A stretch of DNA of 57,627 nucleotides from Microcaldota archaeon (GCA_021817125.1 JAKAWC010000004.1:1-57627); one strand, 5' to 3'; positions 42,186-50,654 are shown, counted from the stretch's first letter. The notes: generated by a model from the sequence alone, not told the origin. Numbers and translations are program-made.

Positions 42186-42755
42186 CTATACCTGTTTTTC
42201 TTTTCCCCCAGTGGCAACTCGGCCTCCCTTCCACTGGCCCTCGTATGCCCTGAAGATGTCACCTAGCACCTGCACGAAGACTATGTTCGCTATCCTGGCG
42301 CCCAGTTCAAGCCTGAAAGACTTTGGGCCAAGGTTCGCAAGCGCGAATGTGAGCTCGCCGAAGTATCCGGGATCGGTCTTCGTAGCCATCAGGTATACCC
42401 CGCATCTCTGGAGAGTTGAGCGTGGATGCACGTCGAGCATTAGGTACGTAGGCTCTCCACCGTCTATCGATATCTTCTCGCCTGGCAGATTAACCTTTTC
42501 CATAGTCTTTACCAAGATGTATTCCTGTGGTTTGAGCACTATCTCTTTGTCGCCATTCTTTATGTCTGCGATCTTCTCTATGTCAGAGCTCTTCCTGTCG
42601 ACTGCACCGAGGAATCCTTCACCGGTGATCCGGTATACCTCGCCTACTCTGATGTCAATCCCGACGCCCTCCGGATTTGCTTCTCTGGCGTCGAGGTTCT
42701 CTAGCAGCTTGTACTTCTCATTTAGCTCAAGAATCTTCTTTGTCGAAATTATCAT
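42186..42755 (-). CDS. dUTPase-like DCD-family paralogue
   Basis: 189 aa, the same fold as the convergent dcd (2 bp apart). The block reads HPRSTLQRCGVYLMATKTDPGYFGELTFALAN. The position of the DCD catalytic Glu (LTLE) is Ala here, while TDPGYFGEL resembles motif III of trimeric dUTPase, which uses Asp. So a dUTPase or regulator is more likely than a second deaminase. About 18 residues at the C-terminus are basic and Gly-rich. Confidence 0.8.
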   Translation of the reverse strand: MIISTKKILELNEKYKLLENLDAREANPEGVGIDIRVGEVYRITGEGFLGAVDRKSSDIEKIADIKNGDKEIVLKPQEYILVKTMEKVNLPGEKISIDGGEPTYLMLDVHPRSTLQRCGVYLMATKTDPGYFGELTFALANLGPKSFRLELGARIANIVFVQVLGDIFRAYEGQWKGGRVATGGKEKQV

Positions 42756-42781
42756 GCCATTGCCTCAGTTCTAAGTGGTAC

Positions 42782-44422
42782 TCATTTCTTATCCTGCTCC
42801 TGCTGCATCTTGGCGTTCAGCTTCGCCATCTTCTCGTCGATCCTCTTCTCGCTCTCTATCCTTGCGAGGGCGTAGTCGTTCATGTCGACCTGCATGTACT
42901 CGGTGAGAGTCGGGTGCTGTTCTGCCACGAGGCGCTTCATGTTCTGTGCGAGTTTCCTGTAGTCAGGATGACCCTGCCGCTGCGACCTCAGCTCGGTAAG
43001 GTGGTGAATCTCCCTCAGGTTCATCTTTATGTACCATCGCAGATGGAATGACCGTGGCACAACGTACTGCGCCTCTACCGGCATCTCGGCGGCGATGGCT
43101 TTGTAAGCCCGTTTGCAGTCCTCCATGAGGGTCTTGTACTCCTTATCGAGCCCTATGTCTGCCAGTTCCACAGGTAGGTCGTAGCCGAGGTTGGCCGTGA
43201 GCGCCTGCCTTTCTGTGCTCAGGACCCTGTGCCGGTGGATGTCCCTGAAAATCCCGTAGTTCGCACACATCTCAAACGTGTAGAACAGGTTCTCCAGCGC
43301 CCTGCCAGCCTTGTCCCTCCTGTTTCTGCGCTTGGAGAGGTATGCCTTTGCGAGCTCTCTTCTCTTTTCTTGGGGCATGGCTCTTATCTCAGCCCTGAGC
43401 TGGGCGAGTGGCTTGGAGGAGTAGGGGTAGAGCATCGCAGCGAGAACCTTCTCTTCTCCGTCAGGCTCGAAGTCCATGAGTTTCAGATACGGTTGCTCCT
43501 CCTGCTGCGCTGGAGAGGCTCCGATCGTGCCTGCGAATGCCTGCATCTCGGCGCGGGTGCCGGTTATGTACTCTGAAAGCTGTGCCCTCTTCACGAATGA
43601 TGGAAGCGCTTTCCTCAACTCTGCGTGGAGTTCGCTGGCGATATTCTGCGCCTCTGTGAGATTCGATGAATATAACTTAGTAAGCAGGTACTCGAATGAC
43701 CTTCCGTTCCCGAAGAGCCCTATGTTGGTCAGCCTTCCTGCGGTCAGCATGTTCTTTAGTATGTCGCACGCTTGTGCCCTGCATGCCGTCTCATACGCCC
43801 TGTCGGTCGCGGTCGGATCCTTTGGCGTGACCGCCTTGACGTGTGCATTCACCCTTGGCATCCACTCGACATATTGGTCGAATATCCTATCCATGAGTTC
43901 GGTGTACATCGGCTCGAACTTGGACTCCATTATCTTAGGCTCCCTGTACCAGAGGTACTTACCATTGACCTTCTTGTCGAACAGTACATACCTCGCCGAC
44001 TTTTCCAGAGGGGATATCCCAATCCTCGAGTCGGTGAGCTGGTCCGCTGCCAGGCTGGAGACGCTCTCGCATGCAACGTGCACTCCGGCAAGCTCTGCTA
44101 CCGAATCGTCGCCATAACCAACAAGCACACGCTCGTAGAACTGCTCTGCCTTTTCCTGGTTAAGTATGAAGGACGCGGCTCCTGCAGTTGTGCCACCTTC
44201 CTTCTGCTCGAATATGTCCTTGTTCGCCATGAACTCGTCAAGCAGTATCTTCCTGACGCTCTTGTCGGTCCTGCTGTATCTGGAGAATAGAGTGCCCTTT
44301 ATGACCTCAGGGAGGTTGGTCAGGACGAAGATGGACTTGTCCATGTTGGAGAAGAACGGGCCGAGCATGCGCTGTTCTGCATCGGAGAAAGTCTCTGATG
44401 AGGAATAGTTGCCCCCCGTCAT
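42782..44422 (-). CDS. thyX: Double-domain ThyX-family protein
   Basis: 546 aa, twice the usual ThyX length. The N-terminal half has GYGDDSVAELAGVHVACESVS and SPLEKSARYVLFD, the ThyX substrate region without an RHR signature. The C-terminal half contains RHRVLSTERQ near residue 400, the RHRxxS-type FAD/dUMP motif. Tandem ThyX proteins exist in other uncultured lineages. If active, it methylates dUMP using reduced FAD. It is co-oriented with the dUTPase-like gene, 26 bp upstream. Confidence 0.82.
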   Translation of the reverse strand: MTGGNYSSSETFSDAEQRMLGPFFSNMDKSIFVLTNLPEVIKGTLFSRYSRTDKSVRKILLDEFMANKDIFEQKEGGTTAGAASFILNQEKAEQFYERVLVGYGDDSVAELAGVHVACESVSSLAADQLTDSRIGISPLEKSARYVLFDKKVNGKYLWYREPKIMESKFEPMYTELMDRIFDQYVEWMPRVNAHVKAVTPKDPTATDRAYETACRAQACDILKNMLTAGRLTNIGLFGNGRSFEYLLTKLYSSNLTEAQNIASELHAELRKALPSFVKRAQLSEYITGTRAEMQAFAGTIGASPAQQEEQPYLKLMDFEPDGEEKVLAAMLYPYSSKPLAQLRAEIRAMPQEKRRELAKAYLSKRRNRRDKAGRALENLFYTFEMCANYGIFRDIHRHRVLSTERQALTANLGYDLPVELADIGLDKEYKTLMEDCKRAYKAIAAEMPVEAQYVVPRSFHLRWYIKMNLREIHHLTELRSQRQGHPDYRKLAQNMKRLVAEQHPTLTEYMQVDMNDYALARIESEKRIDEKMAKLNAKMQQEQDKK

Positions 44423-44434
44423 AGAATCACAGGA

Positions 44435-44602
44435 TTAATAGTCTCGCCCAAGGTATAAAAACCTGCTATCGGCTGACGTGTATCTGGGAGAGAATGTCAG
44501 ATTTGCGGTGCTGTAGAGGTTGTAGTCGTATCCTGGCGTGAAGTTGGCGATCTGTGAGATATTTGCACTGAGTATTCCGGCCGACCCCAGCGCGGCCTGC
44601 TT
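44435..44602 (-). pseudogene. In-frame continuation after an amber codon
   Basis: Directly after the TAG at 44603-44605 the same frame stays open for 55 codons and reads like protein (KQAALGSAGILSANISQIA, then FTPGYDYNLYSTANLTF). It ends at TAA 44435, inside the thyX promoter (TTTTTATACC at 44452-44461). Either the upstream small gene is broken, or the stop is read through, or the base is an error. Confidence 0.45.
44452..44461 (-). promoter_or_regulatory. TATA box for thyX
   Basis: The minus strand reads TTTTTATACC about 30 nt before the thyX ATG, at the usual archaeal distance for a short-leader transcript. Confidence 0.5.
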
Positions 44603-44854
44603 CTACGCATTGCTGATTATATTTGAGTTGGTGCGCGTCTGCGGCACCCCTGGCTTGTTGAAGTTTGGGTTTCCGGGAGAGTACATCTGCTCTATTCTTG
44701 TCTGGACAGTGTCGCCAGTGCATGCACAGGTGCAGTCTATCCTCTTGCCCACTATGCCTAGGAAACCGGTCCTCTTCGTTGCGCATTTTTCACACATCTT
44801 ATTCCCTTGATTGTGTTTTACCAGCTTGGAATGCTCCCTTCGTTCTATAGGCAT
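44603..44854 (-). CDS. Small zinc-type protein ending at an amber codon
   Basis: 83 aa from the ATG at 44854, or 64 aa from 44797 where AGGGAA lies just upstream. The Cys-rich segment MCEKCATKRTGFLGIVGKR then CTCAC could bind one zinc. The tail NPNFNKPGVPQTRTNSN is polar. It ends at TAG, after which the frame continues (see the pseudogene entry). Function unknown. Confidence 0.5.
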   Translation of the reverse strand: MPIERREHSKLVKHNQGNKMCEKCATKRTGFLGIVGKRIDCTCACTGDTVQTRIEQMYSPGNPNFNKPGVPQTRTNSNIISNA

Positions 44855-44928
44855 GATTTACCTGTGCCTGAATGATATCGATTGATATGTTTTATTGTAT
44901 GCGGTTACCATTCTCGGAATCTGAACAC

Positions 44929-45405
44929 TCAAATGTCCTTGACCATCTCAAAATCAACGTCTCTATATCCGAACTTTTTATAGAAATTATGAGCACCCTC
45001 ATTCGGCGTAAATACCTCTATGAATATTTTCTTGCACCCACTCTGTTTCAGGTACCCCTCGCCTGCTTTCATCAGTAATGCCCCAACGCCCTGCCCTCTA
45101 TGGTCCTTACCCAGATAGAGTTCTGATATCCTTCCCCTTAGACCAGATTTGGCACCAGGATCGCTGCTCTTTGGTAGTACAATGGCTACTATAAGCCCGA
45201 TCATATCTGCGCCCCTAAGAGCAACAAACATCTTGCCTTTATTTTTTGATATGTTTTTCAGCGTCAATTCGGTGTATTTCTTACCAAAACCATCTGGCCT
45301 CTTTAGGATATCGAAAGAGTCCATAGCTACAAGATAATCTTGGAAATCGTCGAAAAGCTTCGCTACCGCTTTATTGTCAGAGATACTGTACTCTCTTATT
45401 TCCAT
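44929..45405 (-). CDS. GNAT acetyltransferase
   Basis: 158 aa from the ATG at 45405 (MEIREYS); 45414 (MVKMEI) is an alternative. The longer track ORF reads through tRNA-Glu and is rejected. The acetyl-CoA motif DHRGQGVGALLMKAGEGYL and GAHNFYKKFGYRDVDFEM are typical. The gene has lower GC and more AAA/AAT codons than neighbours, a hint of recent acquisition. Substrate unknown. Confidence 0.85.
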   Translation of the reverse strand: MEIREYSISDNKAVAKLFDDFQDYLVAMDSFDILKRPDGFGKKYTELTLKNISKNKGKMFVALRGADMIGLIVAIVLPKSSDPGAKSGLRGRISELYLGKDHRGQGVGALLMKAGEGYLKQSGCKKIFIEVFTPNEGAHNFYKKFGYRDVDFEMVKDI

Positions 45406-45419
45406 TTTTACCATCAAAG

Positions 45420-45494
45420 TGCTCCCATCGGGATTTGAACCCGAGTTGCGGGGTTGAAAGCCCCGCGTCCTTGGCCGGACTAGACGATAGGAGC
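45420..45494 (-). tRNA. tRNA-Glu (TTC)
   Basis: Acceptor GCTCCTA/TGGGAGC, anticodon stem CGGGG/CCCCG around CTTTCAA (anticodon TTC), T arm TCGGG-TTCAAAT-CCCGA. No intron and no encoded CCA. The GNAT gene begins 6 bp after its 3' end. Confidence 0.95.
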
Positions 45495-45532
45495 GTGGTA
45501 TAAATCGGTTACTCGTGCTTATATATTTTCCC

Positions 45533-45977
45533 TTAGCTCCAAACATTGTTGAGCAGTATCAGCGCGTAGGCGGAGGAGTTCATGATGTCGAGCAGCGTGT
45601 CTTCGGTCTTCTCGGCAAGCGCCTTTGGTACGACCTTCTTCACCTCGAGGATATGAAGGTTTTCCCCCTTTACCGCTTGTCGTTTATACACGCCCTAATT
45701 CCGATGACGTCGTATTATAGGATGTTAATTGTGCCAGTCTTAATTGTGCCAGTCTGGTTCTTCCGCACGCCGAGGTCTTATGCCCCCTTGAGCATCTCCT
45801 GGTCGTCTTTGCCGAGCAGGTGCAGAGCGAGGGACCAGGTCTGTCTGAAGATCCTCCCGCCTCTGCGGTGCCATGTGTGTGAATTATTATTTTCTCGAAC
45901 GACGTGGGGAGTTTATCCGGTATTAGCTTGACGTGCTTTACCCTGTCGCCGTTCCTGAAGCCGACGTCCTCTCCCTC
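45533..45977 (-). pseudogene. Decayed gene with frameshifts and stops
   Basis: Three protein-like pieces in shifting frames: GFRNGDRVKHVKLIPDKLPT (45.9 kb), then RIFRQTWSLALHLLGKDDQE in another frame, ending at TAA, then KGENLHILEVKKVVPKALAE to LILLNNVWS and a stop at 45533. A 15-bp tandem duplication (TTAATTGTGCCAGTC twice, 45725-45754) sits between pieces 2 and 3. Order and spacing fit one original gene of about 150 codons. I do not recognise the family. Confidence 0.6.
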
Positions 45978-46146
45978 TTAGGTGCTTATAACCCGAATAT
46001 GCCAAGTAGGCTAGACCAGACAACAGGAGGGTCACAACCAAACTCACTATTGCAGAACCGAGTAGGGACACCCCAGAACCCGTCCCTGCTCTCGTTAGAA
46101 TCCCCCATAAACCAAACATCCCCCACATCCAATTCCAATTTACCAT
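45913..46146 (-). CDS. Small membrane protein
   Basis: 77 aa with one or two hydrophobic helices (WMWGMFGLWGIL, LLGSAIVSLVVTLLLSGLAYLAY) and a very basic tail. GAGGTG lies 6 nt before the ATG, and GGTATTTATACC near 46207-46218 is a good TATA box. Its last 20 codons overlap the decayed gene in another frame, so the natural end may be altered. Confidence 0.55.
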   Translation of the reverse strand: MVNWNWMWGMFGLWGILTRAGTGSGVSLLGSAIVSLVVTLLLSGLAYLAYSGYKHLRGRGRRLQERRQGKARQANTG

Positions 46147-46279
46147 ACTTTACACCTCAGTACCTAGCGCAATGGGCTTCTAATATACCACCCTATTTCG
46201 CTTCAGGTATAAATACCTTGGACAAACACCGTATCCTCAGTCGAATCACAGAAAAAGAACCTAAAAAAGAAAAATGAAC

Positions 46280-46567
46280 TTATCTTGAAAGGTCGTTGAC
46301 CTCCTCCTTCGTCGCTGGCTCGCCAGGAATCGATGTCGGGGTCGGGGCGGATATCAGGACCACATCTCCGACGTTCTTCACATTCTTGTACAGAATGGAT
46401 TTCGCCTTGAGCGCTCCTTTTACGTCTCCCCTTACGTTCTTCCACTTGGTGAGTAGAAGTCTGCTCACTTCGCCCTTCTCGAGGTCAAGTATAAGATCCT
46501 GCACCTCTCCAAGGCGTGAGCCCGCGTCGCTGTATATATCCATGTTGTAGATGTCTGTAAGCTTCAT
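46280..46567 (-). CDS. PRC-barrel domain protein
   Basis: 95 aa. The opening MKLTDIYNMDIYSDAGSRLGEVQDLILD and VGDVVLISA match archaeal PRC-barrel proteins, small adaptor folds seen in RimM and, in some archaea, in cell-division proteins CdpB. It has its own ATTTTTAAACC promoter near 46597. Partner unknown. Confidence 0.85.
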   Translation of the reverse strand: MKLTDIYNMDIYSDAGSRLGEVQDLILDLEKGEVSRLLLTKWKNVRGDVKGALKAKSILYKNVKNVGDVVLISAPTPTSIPGEPATKEEVNDLSR

Positions 46568-46653
46568 TCCATCGCCTCTGCTATCATATACTCTGGAAGG
46601 TTTAAAAATCTTCGAGGTGTCGCCGTATAGTGGAATCTATGGGAGATACGGAG

Positions 46654-47115
46654 TCAGTGACTGGTTCTGCCCTTTGCTGCATCAAATTCCGCGCGGAGTT
46701 CCCGTGCCCTTTTTGGCAGCTCTTCGATGCTGTAATGTATGGGCCTTGCGCCAGGGTTCGCCATAAGAATACCGAACTTTTCATCGTTGCGGTCAGCGCT
46801 TGTGACGCCGATGACGTGCATATGATAATGTGCTATTGTAGAGCCAGACTCAGCCCCGACCATAGATATTAGCCGGTACGATGCAATGCCCCTGCGCTCT
46901 GCCACATGCCGGATTAGGCTTAGAGCTTCATTGAAGTCAGCTGTCTCCTGGCCAGTAAACTCATCTATGTGATCTCTGTGCTCCATGGGTATGACCATGA
47001 AATGAGTAGACGTCACGCCATCCTTAGCGAGCACGATGCGCATCGTGCCCACGGTAGTGATGGTAGAACTCCCGATTATCCCCTCATTACAGAATATATC
47101 TGATTGCTCTGCCAT
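46654..47115 (-). CDS. HIT-like protein, canonical triad
   Basis: 153 aa. HYHMHVIG carries the full H-x-H-x-H triad, and FMVIPMEHRDHIDEFTGQE is the usual upstream helix. It is distinct from the HIT protein at 8 kb, whose third His is Lys. It overlaps no neighbour; EndA is 30 bp upstream. Confidence 0.85.
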   Translation of the reverse strand: MAEQSDIFCNEGIIGSSTITTVGTMRIVLAKDGVTSTHFMVIPMEHRDHIDEFTGQETADFNEALSLIRHVAERRGIASYRLISMVGAESGSTIAHYHMHVIGVTSADRNDEKFGILMANPGARPIHYSIEELPKRARELRAEFDAAKGRTSH

Positions 47116-47145
47116 GATTGTAATCCGCTTGACACGTATAAGAAG

Positions 47146-48303
47146 CTATGGCTGCATCCAGTCTATCTCATAGTACTCGTGCTTGCTCCGCGGCAGGGCT
47201 ATCTGTCTGACTTTGTAGTATGTAACTGCGGTCTCCCGGTCGACGATTGCGAGTATCAGATCGAGTCTCTTTGACTTCGCCGACTTTATCGCTCCCGATA
47301 ACTCCTTCCCGCCTATGTATTCTTCCTCACCGAGAGAGAGCATGGCATATCTTGGCGGGCTCGATATGGGATTGTCGGCTTCACCGCCCTTTCGGTGATA
47401 CAGGATGTAGTCGGGGAGTGTCTTCTGCCCTCCGGTCTTGCCGGGCACCGCAAGTATGAATGTCTTTTTCACCGAGTGCGCAACCCTTATCGCCCTCGCC
47501 CACTCCGAGATAAGCAGCCTTGACTCCTTTGGGAATACGTGCACCACGTGCTTTGAGTGCACCCAGCCGTCCGAGTTCGCCTGTATCGGCTTCGCCCCAG
47601 GGAAGTAGAGCCTAAAGTGGGCGCCGAACTTGAATCCGGTCTTTATCACGTACCCCCTCTCGCGCCAGTCCTTATACACCTCATAGAGACCTGCTATGTC
47701 TGGCCTTCTTGACGCTGCGAGCGAGAGGATGTCTTTCTTGGACACATTGCCAGGTTTGAGCATTCCCTTCTCAATCAGAAAGAGGGTCTCGTATATGTCG
47801 AACTTGTTAAGCCTGCCCCTGTCAGCTGCCTTATATGTGCCAAACTGCCCGAGCCAATAGTTGTCGTACAGCTCCTTGCCCTTCTCTGCATCTTCTATCA
47901 CTGTGGTCAGGTCTGTCCTAAAGAAGACGCCGTCGAGTCTGCACCGCGGCAGCCTCAGCCTTACAGATGGGTACCTCTTGACCGGCGTTTTGTCGGGGGC
48001 TGCGTGCGCGAACCCGGGATCCTTGATGACAAGACCGCGGTCCCTCCAATCCTTGTACGTGAAATAACGCGCTATGAACTTCCCATCAGCCGAATGCGGT
48101 CTTGATAGCTCATTGAACGACAATTTCTTTCCCTTGGCGTCGACGCAGGTTGCGTTACGCGAGTCCATTAGGTACAGCGCTTCCACTACCGTTAGCACTA
48201 GTTCGCCATCGACCACTTTTCCGAAGTATCCTTTCTTGAGGATGTCTTTTGTAGATTGGTCTGCGGCGACTAGCTTGCCCCTGGCGTATTTTATCTCGAG
48301 CAT
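47146..48303 (-). CDS. endA: tRNA splicing endonuclease, three-unit type
   Basis: 385 aa, twice the classical EndA length. The N-terminal third ends in FTYKDWRDRGLVIKDPGF, and the middle unit repeats it as YEVYKDWRERGYVIKTGFKFG. The catalytic residues are in the middle unit: Tyr of FRLYFPG, His of GWVHSKHVVHV, and Lys of AHSVKKTF. A third, C-terminal unit ends with VTYYKVRQIAL. This order matches the epsilon2-type enzyme described from ARMAN archaea, which has broad intron specificity. It would cut the tRNA-Tyr intron here. Confidence 0.9.
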   Translation of the reverse strand: MLEIKYARGKLVAADQSTKDILKKGYFGKVVDGELVLTVVEALYLMDSRNATCVDAKGKKLSFNELSRPHSADGKFIARYFTYKDWRDRGLVIKDPGFAHAAPDKTPVKRYPSVRLRLPRCRLDGVFFRTDLTTVIEDAEKGKELYDNYWLGQFGTYKAADRGRLNKFDIYETLFLIEKGMLKPGNVSKKDILSLAASRRPDIAGLYEVYKDWRERGYVIKTGFKFGAHFRLYFPGAKPIQANSDGWVHSKHVVHVFPKESRLLISEWARAIRVAHSVKKTFILAVPGKTGGQKTLPDYILYHRKGGEADNPISSPPRYAMLSLGEEEYIGGKELSGAIKSAKSKRLDLILAIVDRETAVTYYKVRQIALPRSKHEYYEIDWMQP

Positions 48304-48374
48304 AGGACAAGCCCTATCAGGAAGATAAGGCTTAAGAAGATAAATATCTATGTCTCAGCGTACGGGGCGACGCA

Positions 48375-49418
48375 TTGGCAAGGACGAATGATGGTACAAG
48401 CTACCTGAAGGAGGTCGGCAAGATAAAGAAGGAGGTCGACTTCAGGAAACGGGTTGACAAGCTTAAGCTGGTGCTCATATCTTTCCTGGCATTCAGCTTC
48501 GTGGTCTTCCTGGTAATAGCGGGGCTTGCGGTGCTGAACGAGGGGGTAGGCACTTTCGTTTCGACTCTCGAGTCGATCAATCTCTTCTATTTCTTCCTGG
48601 CGCTTGTCGTGATACTACTTGCAGACCTGATGATGTTCCCGAAGTGGCAGTTCTTCACGAGAAGGCTCGGGGTCAGGATCTCGTGGAAGAAGAACCTCCT
48701 AGTCTACCTGTCAATGTTTGCTATGGAGCTCACTCCCGGCAGGTGGGGGAGGGCTGTCGTTTCGTTTACATTGAATAGGATAACGGGCAAGGACTTCGGA
48801 GCGACATTCCCTGCGGTGGTCGCTGACGTTTTCACGGACTTCCTCGGCTTCGCGCTGCTGTCGCTCATAGCGATATTCTTCGTAGGTAGCAAGTACATCA
48901 TATCGTCGCTCGTGATAATGATCTTACTGCTGATACCGTTTGCATTCATGTTCCACAAGACACCGTTCAGGCTCTTCAAGAGGGCCCTCAGCAGAGTCTC
49001 GTTTATGAAGACATTCTTCGAAGTCGGGGAGATGTACTTCGAGAACAACACAAAGCTAGGGGGAGGGATATATGCGTATTCGCTGCTTTACACCCTACCG
49101 GCGATGTTCATGAACAGCGTGGCATTCTACCTTATCGTCTACAGTTTCGGCATACCGCTGAACATACTTTACCTGCCCGTGATAGTATTCATCTACACGT
49201 CATCCGCACTGTTCGGGATGATAACGGGAGTTCCGGGCAGCATCGGTGCTACAGAGACTGCGCTTATAGCGTATCTTGTCGCTTTCCTTGGGGGGCTCGG
49301 GGTGACATTCGGAATAGCAGCAGCGATAACCATCTTCACCAGGATAGCGAACCTCTGGTTCGTGGAGGCATTCGGGTTCGCAGCGATGGCTTACACGTTC
49401 AGGTACTGGAAGAAGTAG
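48375..49418 (+). CDS. UPF0104/LPG-synthase-like membrane protein
   Basis: 347 aa from a TTG start. About eight helices. MELTPGRWGRAVVSFTLNRITG and GMITGVPGSIGATETALIAYL are the family signatures of the YbhN/AglD-type superfamily, linked to lipid or glycolipid transfer and flipping. Cytosolic N-terminus of about 30 charged residues. Its last 28 bp overlap the convergent hypothetical gene. Confidence 0.85.
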   Translation: MARTNDGTSYLKEVGKIKKEVDFRKRVDKLKLVLISFLAFSFVVFLVIAGLAVLNEGVGTFVSTLESINLFYFFLALVVILLADLMMFPKWQFFTRRLGVRISWKKNLLVYLSMFAMELTPGRWGRAVVSFTLNRITGKDFGATFPAVVADVFTDFLGFALLSLIAIFFVGSKYIISSLVIMILLLIPFAFMFHKTPFRLFKRALSRVSFMKTFFEVGEMYFENNTKLGGGIYAYSLLYTLPAMFMNSVAFYLIVYSFGIPLNILYLPVIVFIYTSSALFGMITGVPGSIGATETALIAYLVAFLGGLGVTFGIAAAITIFTRIANLWFVEAFGFAAMAYTFRYWKK

Positions 49419-49852
49419 TCGGACGCCTTTAGCGTCTGCACCATGTCTGATGTTGGTACCCGAAGCTCTCTTGAGGTCGGATTCTTGCCACGTGACCTCG
49501 GGTTAGAGGTCACTGTCAGCTCTACCTCCTGACCATCCCCGCTTGCACGCGAAAGGACGATGTCAATGCTACGCACGTTTGGGAAACGTGACCTAGGCAG
49601 CAGGAGCACCCACCCAATGTGGTCATCTCGGAAGGAGAACCGTACGTGCATCTCAGCCGCAAGCTCCTGGAGCGATGATATGACACGGTTCGTCAGTTTG
49701 GCGAGAACGTTGGCCCTCCCATCTTTTCCATCATCCAGTTCGTGCCACGCTATGAGTTCTCGCCTCTGCATGGCCTTTAGCGCCTGTGCCGCAGCGTTGG
49801 CTGGAGGGGCTGCAACGCTCACTGTCGGCGCTATTGCTATGGTCTCGTTCAT
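49391..49852 (-). CDS. Hypothetical protein, 153 aa
   Basis: Unrecognised. After an Ala/Pro-rich N-terminus come a helix (AQALKAMQRRELIAWHELDDGKD) and strands (VRFSFRDDHIGWVLLLP, VEVELTV-like). An alpha/beta domain with a basic loop RSRGKNPTSREL is visible. It is possibly co-transcribed from a promoter near 49870. Confidence 0.55.
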   Translation of the reverse strand: MNETIAIAPTVSVAAPPANAAAQALKAMQRRELIAWHELDDGKDGRANVLAKLTNRVISSLQELAAEMHVRFSFRDDHIGWVLLLPRSRFPNVRSIDIVLSRASGDGQEVELTVTSNPRSRGKNPTSRELRVPTSDMVQTLKASDYFFQYLNV

Positions 49853-49891
49853 ACTTCCACTCAGGACTAGGATTAATATTAGGGCAAGCTA

Positions 49892-50650
49892 TTATTTAAG
49901 GCTATTTGCCCGGAGGGATTCCTCTTCTGCAAAGTTGAGCCTTGCGGGGATTATCAACGCCGTTGCCTTCGCCCTATCCGATGTCGCCTTGCCGATGGTG
50001 GTATAGTCTATCGCCTGGATGTTCCTGCCGATGTCGCATAGGACTATGACTCTGGTGTCTGGGGTCAGGACCCCGTAGCCCTTCTCCTCCTCGGCTTTCA
50101 GGAGCAGTGCTACGGCTTCGGAGGCGTTCATGTGCCTGCCCTCGGCCGCATCTATATCCAGCAGGACAAGCGTGTGCTGCCCATTGGACTGATTCTTCAT
50201 TATGACATCCAAGAACGAAGTTGGCTTGTACTTCGCACTCCAGAAGGGCACTGTTGTGGTGGGCCCGAACCGGTAGATATCGAGCCCGCTTACACCTATC
50301 GCTGCGGAAAAGATGGATGACGAGTGGAACACCTCGACGCTTGCACCGACCTTTTTGGCGGCGTCGGCGACAATATGGTGTGTTGTTGCGACCAGTGGGT
50401 CCCCGGGGATCAGCAGCGCGATGTTCTTTGTCTTGGAGTCCTTGATGGTCGCATCCACATTCTCTTCCAGGTCGGATCTCTTGATGAACTGGATCCTCTT
50501 TCCAGTCTCCTTCTCCAGGAAGTCGATATACCCCCCTGGCAGTATGGTAGTATATTGCTCCGCGAGGACGCGATCGGCGCTCTTAAGCGCTTCGAGCGCC
50601 CTTACAGAGAGGTCCTTGGTCTCCAGGCCAAGGCCGATGAGCATTAGCAT
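49892..50650 (-). CDS. dphB: Diphthine synthase
   Basis: 252 aa, SAM-dependent methylase of the tetrapyrrole-methylase fold. Signatures: MLMLIGLGLETKDLSVRALEA, LLIPGDPLVATTH, and FHSSSIFSAAIGVSGLDIYRFG. It trimethylates the modified His of aEF2 in diphthamide synthesis. It follows radA by 4 bp. Confidence 0.95.
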   Translation of the reverse strand: MLMLIGLGLETKDLSVRALEALKSADRVLAEQYTTILPGGYIDFLEKETGKRIQFIKRSDLEENVDATIKDSKTKNIALLIPGDPLVATTHHIVADAAKKVGASVEVFHSSSIFSAAIGVSGLDIYRFGPTTTVPFWSAKYKPTSFLDVIMKNQSNGQHTLVLLDIDAAEGRHMNASEAVALLLKAEEEKGYGVLTPDTRVIVLCDIGRNIQAIDYTTIGKATSDRAKATALIIPARLNFAEEESLRANSLK

Positions 50651-50654
50651 ACGT

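Noticed and set aside
45515-45931. 138-aa plus-strand ORF
   Set aside because: It is antisense to coding-like fragments of a decayed minus-strand gene and has no recognisable motif.
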